Shown here: positions 6,859 through 11,575 of the stretch, piece by piece
How positions within the stretch are numbered: the stretch's first letter is position 1
Layout of the letters: each line of letters begins with the position of its first letter
Assembly (NCBI GenBank): GCA_946999425.1
Contig: CAMQDG010000047.1
Coordinates: forward strand, 1 to 11,575
Length of the DNA stretch: 11,575 nt
Reading direction: 5' to 3'
Source: an uncultured Peptoniphilus sp.
Lineage (GTDB): Bacteria; Bacillota; Clostridia; Tissierellales; Peptoniphilaceae
Made by a program: the position numbers and the translations under genes
Notes under the pieces: generated by a model
The model's input: the letters and a program-made list of their open reading frames with translations, nothing else
What the model was told of the DNA's origin: nothing
Database searches by the model: none

Positions 6859-7785
6859 ATGTACAAATATGTATTAAAAAGGCTTGGGATGATGATTCCT
6901 GTAATATTTGGAGTCACCGTGATAATATTTTTAATATTATCCTACTCCCCAGGAGATCCTGCTCGATTAGTACTTGGTGAAATGGCATCTGAAGAATCAG
7001 TTAACATGTGGAGAGAAGAACATGGTCTTAATGACCCTGTTTCTCTTCGTTATGTTAGATATATGGGAAATATTATTAGGGGAGATTTTGGCACATCTTA
7101 TAAAACAGGAAGACCTGTTTCCGCTGAAATCTTCCAAAGATTTCCTATAACATTCAGACTTGCTACCATAGGAATGATTGTAGCTTTATTAATAGCTTTG
7201 CCTCTTGGTATAGTCTCAGCAGTTAAGCAATATTCGTTAATAGACGGAGTGGCGACTATTTTCGGTATGCTTGGAATAGCAATGCCATCATTCTGGGTTG
7301 CCCTAATGATGATTTTAATTTTCTCATTGCAGTTAGGTTGGCTTCCTTCAAACGGAATTGAAGGTTGGAAGAGCTTGATTATGCCTGCTATTTCAGTTGG
7401 ATTCGGTTGTTGTGCTAATATTATGAGAATAACAAGGTCATCAATGCTTGAAGTTATTAGAACTGACTATATAAGAACTGCAAAAGCTAAGGGTGTAAAG
7501 AATAAAGATATTATAGGAAAGCATGCTTTAAAGAATGTTTTAATCCCTGTTATAACTGTTGCCGGTTTACAATTCGGAGCTATGATGGGTGGAGCTGTAA
7601 TAGCTGAAACTGTATTTTCATGGCCTGGAATCGGAACTTATATGATCACAAGTATTAAGGCAAAGGATACTCCTGCAGTAATGGGTTCAATAATATGCTT
7701 TTGCGTTGCATTCAGTTTAGTAAATTTAATTGTCGATTTGATTTATGGATATGTAGATCCAAGAATCAAGGCAAATTATAAGTAG
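6859..7785 (+). CDS. dppB: Peptide ABC transporter permease, DppB type
   Basis: The 308-residue inner-membrane protein forms half of the transport channel. A first membrane helix (about 9-29) is followed by the extracytoplasmic region with SPGDPARLVLG (30-40) and GDFGTS (75-80), then further helices near 100-120, 133-160, 172-190, 228-250 and 275-297. The cytoplasmic coupling (EAA) loop is DYIRTAKAKGVKNKDIIGKH (203-222), and FSWPGIG plus a C-terminal YVDPRIK tail are typical of DppB/OppB. Start ATG has AAGGAG 7 bases upstream. It lies 15 bases after dppA and 12 before dppC, with no hairpin between dppA and dppB. Confidence 0.95.
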   Translation: MYKYVLKRLGMMIPVIFGVTVIIFLILSYSPGDPARLVLGEMASEESVNMWREEHGLNDPVSLRYVRYMGNIIRGDFGTSYKTGRPVSAEIFQRFPITFRLATIGMIVALLIALPLGIVSAVKQYSLIDGVATIFGMLGIAMPSFWVALMMILIFSLQLGWLPSNGIEGWKSLIMPAISVGFGCCANIMRITRSSMLEVIRTDYIRTAKAKGVKNKDIIGKHALKNVLIPVITVAGLQFGAMMGGAVIAETVFSWPGIGTYMITSIKAKDTPAVMGSIICFCVAFSLVNLIVDLIYGYVDPRIKANYK

Positions 7786-7797
7786 GTCGGTGATATT

Positions 7798-8676
7798 ATG
7801 GATAATAAAATTAAAAATAGATATAAAAAGAAAAGTTTATGGGCAGAAACTTGGCATAGGCTTAAAAAAAGTAAACTTGCCATGTTTGGTCTTATAATTT
7901 TAGTTATTTTAATTTTACTGGCCCTATGTGCTGATTTTATATATGATTACGATCAACAAGCTATAAAAGTTGATTATGCAAAAGCCCTTCAATGGCCTTC
8001 AGCTGAGCACTGGCTTGGAACAGATGCCATGGGAAGAGATGTTTTAGCAAGACTTGTTTTCGGATCGAGAATATCATTAAAGGTTTCTATATCAGCCATA
8101 GTTGTTTCTTTATTAATAGGAGGAGCCTTAGGAGCTGTAGCTGGATATTACGGCGGAAAAGTAGATAATATTATAATGAGAATTATGGATGTATTTTTAG
8201 CAATACCTAATATGCTTTTGGCAATTGCAGTAGTTGCTTCTTTAGGACCCAGCATGGTCAATTTGATGATAGCCATTGCAATTTCAGACGTGCCTATATT
8301 TGCAAGAATTGTAAGAGCATCCATACTTGGAGTTAAGGACCAGGAATTTGTAGAAGCTGCAAGGGCCTGTGGTGCTAAAAACTCAAGAATTATAATTAGA
8401 GAAGTTTTGCCAAACTGTATGGCGCCTATAATTGTTCAAGGTTCCATAGCAATTGCAGCAGCAATCTTAGTAATAGCTTCATTAAGTTTCGTAGGTTTAG
8501 GAGTAGCACCTCCTGCACCAGAATGGGGCTCAATGTTATCTGAAGGAAGAACATATATAAGAGATAATAATTATCTTACTGTTTTCCCAGGAATAGCAAT
8601 TGCAATAACATCCTTATCAATAAACCTTTTAGGTGATGGACTTAGAGATGCATTAGATCCAAAATTGAAACGCTGA
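7798..8676 (+). CDS. dppC: Peptide ABC transporter permease, DppC type
   Basis: The 292-residue partner permease has a cytoplasmic basic N-terminus (1-27, OppC_N type), a first helix at about 28-47, and HWLGTDAMGRDVLARLVFGSR (71-91), the DppC/OppC signature. Further helices lie near 97-118, 133-150, 153-175, 210-235 and 263-280. The coupling loop EFVEAARACGAKNSRIIIRE spans 183-202, and GLRDALDPKLKR is a typical end. It pairs with DppB in the membrane and contacts one of the two ATPases. Confidence 0.95.
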   Translation: MDNKIKNRYKKKSLWAETWHRLKKSKLAMFGLIILVILILLALCADFIYDYDQQAIKVDYAKALQWPSAEHWLGTDAMGRDVLARLVFGSRISLKVSISAIVVSLLIGGALGAVAGYYGGKVDNIIMRIMDVFLAIPNMLLAIAVVASLGPSMVNLMIAIAISDVPIFARIVRASILGVKDQEFVEAARACGAKNSRIIIREVLPNCMAPIIVQGSIAIAAAILVIASLSFVGLGVAPPAPEWGSMLSEGRTYIRDNNYLTVFPGIAIAITSLSINLLGDGLRDALDPKLKR

Positions 8677-8702
8677 TTACTAATGTACAATTAGGAGGAA
8701 AA

Positions 8703-9692
8703 ATGTCTGAAGAAAATATTTTGGAAATAAAAGGGCTTGAGATAACTTATGAAGTAGAAGAAGGCACTGTTAGAGCTGTAAACAATATAGATATAAGTTT
8801 AGGTAGAGGAAAAACTTTAGGCTTAGTAGGAGAAACGGGAGCAGGTAAAACAACAACTGCCCTTGCAGTATTAAGATTAGTTCCGGATCCACCGGGGGTA
8901 ATTAAAAACGGCGAGATTTTCTTGGAAGGTAAAAATATTTTTAACTATACAGAAAAAGATATGGAACTTATCAGAGGAGATCAAGTTTCAATGATATTCC
9001 AAGATCCCATGACTTCCTTAAACCCTGTATTAACAGTGGGAGATCAAATAGCTGAAGTTATTATGATTCATCAAAGCTTAAATAAAAAACAAGCATATGA
9101 AAAAGCAAAAGATATGCTTGAACTTGTAGGAATCCCTGGAGAGAGAGCAGGAGAATATCCTCATCAATTTTCAGGCGGAATGAAACAAAGAGTTGTAATT
9201 GCCATAGCATTGGCATGTAACCCTAAAGTTTTAATAGCAGATGAACCAACAACAGCCTTAGACGTAACAATTCAAGCACAAGTCCTTGAATTAATGAAAA
9301 ATTTGAGAGATAAATACGGCACATCAATGATACTTATTACTCACGATTTAGGAGTAGTTGCAGAAGTTTGCGATGAAGTTTCAATAATGTATGCCGGAAA
9401 AATAATAGAACATGGAAATTTAGTCGATATTTTTGACAATCATAAACATCCATATACGGAAGGACTATTTAATTCTTTACCAAATATAGAAGATAAGGGA
9501 GAACCATTAAAACCTATACCAGGTTTAGTTCCAGACCCTTCAAACCTTCCAAGCGGATGTGCTTTTCATCCGAGATGTCCCTATGCAAAAGATATCTGCA
9601 AAGAACAAGTTCCTGAAAAGATATGTATGAATGATACACATACAGTATCCTGTTTAATGTATTCAGAAAAAACAAAAAATTATTGGGAGTAG
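8703..9692 (+). CDS. dppD: Peptide ABC transporter ATPase, DppD type
   Basis: The 329-residue cytoplasmic ATPase powers import. Walker A GETGAGKTT (43-51), Q-loop Gln100, normal signature FSGGM (156-160), Walker B VLIADE (176-181) and H-loop His214 are all present. The C-terminal oligopeptide-transporter domain carries Cys286, Cys292, Cys299 and Cys317 (spacing 5, 6, 17), a pattern linked in related OppD/DppD proteins to a [4Fe-4S] cluster. AGGAGG lies 4 bases before the ATG, and the 26-base gap from dppC is the largest inside the operon. The gene ends 4 bases before dppF, whose GGGAG ribosome site lies inside its last codons. Confidence 0.96.
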   Translation: MSEENILEIKGLEITYEVEEGTVRAVNNIDISLGRGKTLGLVGETGAGKTTTALAVLRLVPDPPGVIKNGEIFLEGKNIFNYTEKDMELIRGDQVSMIFQDPMTSLNPVLTVGDQIAEVIMIHQSLNKKQAYEKAKDMLELVGIPGERAGEYPHQFSGGMKQRVVIAIALACNPKVLIADEPTTALDVTIQAQVLELMKNLRDKYGTSMILITHDLGVVAEVCDEVSIMYAGKIIEHGNLVDIFDNHKHPYTEGLFNSLPNIEDKGEPLKPIPGLVPDPSNLPSGCAFHPRCPYAKDICKEQVPEKICMNDTHTVSCLMYSEKTKNYWE

Positions 9693-9696
9693 AAGC

Positions 9697-10638
9697 ATGA
9701 GTTTATTAGAAGTAAAAGATTTAAAAAAATATTTCTCAGTAAAAAGCGGAACTCTCCATGCAGTAGACGGATTGACCTTTAACATAGAAGAAGGAAAAAC
9801 TTTAGGAATGGTTGGAGAGTCAGGTTGTGGAAAGTCAACTTGCGGTAGAGCAATTTTAAGACTCCACGAACCAACCTCTGGAGAGATATTTTTTGAAGGA
9901 AAAAATATTGTAAATTTAAATAAAAATGAAATGAGACAAATGAGAAGGGAAATGCAAATAATTTTTCAAGACCCCTTTGCCTCACTTAATCCAAGAAGAA
10001 CAGTAAGTGAAATAATAGCTGATCCTATTAATCTTCATAAAATTTATAAAACAAAAAAAGAAGTAGACGACAAAGTTAAAGAACTTATGGATACAGTAGG
10101 ACTTGCAGAAAGACTTGTCAACGCATATCCTCACGAATTAGACGGAGGAAGAAGACAAAGAATAGGTATAGCAAGAGCCTTGGCATTAAATCCTAAATTT
10201 ATAGTTTGTGACGAACCAGTATCAGCCTTAGACGTATCAATACAAGCTCAAATACTAAACTTGTTGGAAAAATTGCAAGCAGAAAGAAAACTAACATATA
10301 TTTTTATAACACACGATTTGTCAGTTGTTCATTATTTCGCACATGACATATTGGTAATGTACATGGGCAAGATGGTAGAAAAAGCAGAAGCAGTGGAACT
10401 TTTCAGAAATACCCTGCATCCTTATACAAAAGCACTATTATCAGCAGTTCCCGTACCAAATATACACAATAAAAAGAAAAGAATACTTTTAAAAGGAGAA
10501 ATAACATCTCCTATAAATCCTAAACCAGGATGCAGATTTGCACCAAGATGTCCTGTAGCGACAAAAGAATGCTTTGAAGTATCACCGGAATTTAGAGAAG
10601 TGGGAAATGAACACTTTGTTGCTTGTCATCATGTGTAA
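9697..10638 (+). CDS. dppF: Peptide ABC transporter ATPase, DppF type, variant signature
   Basis: The 313-residue second ATPase has Walker A GESGCGKST (40-48), Q-loop Gln91, Walker B FIVCDE (168-173), D-loop SALD and H-loop His206. Its ABC signature reads LDGGR (148-152) instead of LSGGQ: Asp149 replaces the serine that normally contacts the ATP gamma phosphate, coded by GAC at 10141. I recall the same variant in other clostridial DppF proteins, so it is probably a stable subfamily trait and not an error. The C-terminal domain repeats the four-cysteine pattern (Cys279, 285, 292, 310) with the same spacing as DppD. It is the last transporter gene before the terminator. Confidence 0.95.
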   Translation: MSLLEVKDLKKYFSVKSGTLHAVDGLTFNIEEGKTLGMVGESGCGKSTCGRAILRLHEPTSGEIFFEGKNIVNLNKNEMRQMRREMQIIFQDPFASLNPRRTVSEIIADPINLHKIYKTKKEVDDKVKELMDTVGLAERLVNAYPHELDGGRRQRIGIARALALNPKFIVCDEPVSALDVSIQAQILNLLEKLQAERKLTYIFITHDLSVVHYFAHDILVMYMGKMVEKAEAVELFRNTLHPYTKALLSAVPVPNIHNKKKRILLKGEITSPINPKPGCRFAPRCPVATKECFEVSPEFREVGNEHFVACHHV

Positions 10639-10644
10639 ATAGAG

Positions 10645-10676
10645 AAACTATTGATAATTAAATCAATAGTTTTTTT
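10645..10676 (+). terminator. Terminator after the transporter operon
   Basis: AAACTATTGAT (10645-10655), loop AATTAA, ATCAATAGTTT (10662-10672), then more T. The 11-bp stem is perfect but AT-rich, so it may be leaky. It lies 6 bases after the dppF stop and 32 before the M20 gene. Confidence 0.75.
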
Positions 10677-10708
10677 ATTGTATAGAAATTAAAATAGAAG
10701 GTGAAAAA

Positions 10709-11575
10709 TTGAACATATTAGAAGAAGCAAAACAAAACTTGGAAGAAATAATAAATGACAGAAGACAACTTCATAAAATTCCCGAACTTCAATTGAATCT
10801 TCCAAAGACAGTAGAATATGTAAAAAAAAGATTGGAAGAAATGGGAATAAACTACAAACTTCTTGTAAATGGAAATGCAATATTAGCACAAATAGGCAAA
10901 AAAGAAGGAAAATGCATAGCCATAAGAGCTGATATGGACGCCCTTCCCATAGAAGAAGAAACAAACCTTCCCTTTGCATCAAACCATAAAGGCTGTATGC
11001 ACGCCTGCGGTCATGACGGACACACTGCAATGGCATTGGCAGCTGCAAAAATTTTAAAAAATAGGGAAAAAGAATTAAAAGGAATAGTAAAAATATTTTT
11101 TCAACCAGGAGAAGAAATACCAGGTGGAGCAGAACCCATGATAAAAGAAGGCTGCATGGAAAATCCACATGTAGATAGAGTTATAGGTTTACATGAAGGA
11201 GGAATCTTCGGAAACTATGAAAAGGGAACAATAGGCTATAAAAAAGGACCCCTAATGGCAAGTATGGACGCCTTTATCTTAAAAGTAGAAGGAAAAGGAG
11301 GCCATGGAGCAAGACCAAAAGAATTTATAGATCCCATACAAATAATTTCAGAAATAAACATGGGACTAGAAAAAATAATAAGTCGAGAAATAGATCCCTG
11401 TGAATCGAGCCTTATATCCATATGCCAAATACATGGAGGCACCTGTCAAAATATAATACCAGATCAAGTATGGGAAGAAGGAACCGTAAGAAATTTAAAC
11501 GAAGAAGTTCAAGACTTTGTAGAAGAAAGAATGAAAGAAATCACAGAAGGAATAGCAAAAGCCTACAGAGGAAAA
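10709..11575 (+). CDS. M20-family amidohydrolase (M20D type), cut by window end
   Basis: The frame is open for 289 codons to the last base; members are usually about 390 residues, so roughly the last quarter is missing. The family covers N-acyl-amino-acid, hippurate and aminobenzoyl-glutamate hydrolases and related peptidases. RADMDALPIEEET (73-85), MHACGHDGHTAM (97-108, ligands Cys100 and His102), FFQPGEE (130-136, catalytic Glu135 and ligand Glu136) and LHEGG (His162) are intact, followed by the lid domain beginning near GKGGHGARP. The start is TTG at 10709: AAGGTG lies 5 bases upstream, the first residues lead directly into the RRQLHKIPEL family N-terminus, and no in-frame ATG or GTG precedes it. 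Isoleucine codons are 28 ATA, 3 ATT, 3 ATC by my count. It may be transcribed by read-through from dppF. The substrate cannot be told. Confidence 0.9.
   Translation, partial: MNILEEAKQNLEEIINDRRQLHKIPELQLNLPKTVEYVKKRLEEMGINYKLLVNGNAILAQIGKKEGKCIAIRADMDALPIEEETNLPFASNHKGCMHACGHDGHTAMALAAAKILKNREKELKGIVKIFFQPGEEIPGGAEPMIKEGCMENPHVDRVIGLHEGGIFGNYEKGTIGYKKGPLMASMDAFILKVEGKGGHGARPKEFIDPIQIISEINMGLEKIISREIDPCESSLISICQIHGGTCQNIIPDQVWEEGTVRNLNEEVQDFVEERMKEITEGIAKAYRGK

Noticed and set aside
9779..9985. Minus-strand 68-codon frame inside dppF
   Set aside because: It runs antisense to the Walker A and Q-loop region of the ATPase and is low-complexity Leu/Phe.
10689..11168. Minus-strand 159-codon frame rich in Leu and Phe
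   Set aside because: It is the antisense shadow of the M20 gene, whose catalytic motifs are intact on the plus strand; the Leu/Phe content simply mirrors its Lys/Glu codons.
11236..11442. Minus-strand 68-codon frame
   Set aside because: It also lies antisense to the M20 gene and has no recognisable motif.

Overview
The window comes from an AT-rich, low-GC Gram-positive, most likely an anaerobic, amino-acid- or peptide-fermenting Firmicute of the Clostridia/Tissierellia type (Peptoniphilus, Anaerococcus and Parvimonas are plausible relatives). This placement is inferred from base composition, perfect or near-perfect Shine-Dalgarno sites (one matches the 16S 3' end over 12 bases), a D-aspartate-ligase-like cell-wall gene, a formate-tetrahydrofolate ligase gene, and a peptide transporter set among peptidase genes. 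No rRNA or other marker is present to confirm it.

Layout. Positions 1-331 hold no convincing protein gene. They contain several hairpins, one of them long, in a locally GC-rich patch, and a terminator. A minus-strand ATP-grasp ligase of the D-aspartate ligase type (332-1528) ends at that terminator. It is divergently arranged with a plus-strand pair, fhs (formate-THF ligase) and a cyclodeaminase/cyclohydrolase gene (about 3363-3935), which closes with a perfect 13-bp stem terminator.

After a 277-bp gap with a candidate promoter, a short palindrome and a very strong ribosome binding site, a compact plus-strand operon begins. It consists of an M42-family metallo-aminopeptidase (4213-5253) followed by a complete dipeptide/oligopeptide ABC transporter: a lipoprotein binding protein, two permeases and two ATPases (5266-10638). 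Gaps between these genes are 4 to 26 bases. A hairpin plus T-run follows the last ATPase gene. The window then enters an M20-family amidohydrolase gene (TTG start at 10709) that is cut off by the window edge after 289 codons.

Functional reading. The right two thirds form a peptide-use unit: capture at the membrane surface, ATP-driven import, then hydrolysis inside the cell by the M42 and probably the M20 enzyme. The fhs pair handles one-carbon units at the formyl/methenyl level of folate, as expected in amino-acid or purine fermenters that make ATP from formyl-THF. The left gene probably acts in peptidoglycan cross-bridge synthesis.

All main genes belong to known families, and I did not find a clearly new multi-gene system. 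The points most worth a second look are the structured left edge, the aspartate-for-serine change in the ABC signature of the second ATPase, matched four-cysteine motifs in both ATPases, the palindrome before the peptide operon, and a strong codon-use shift along the operon.
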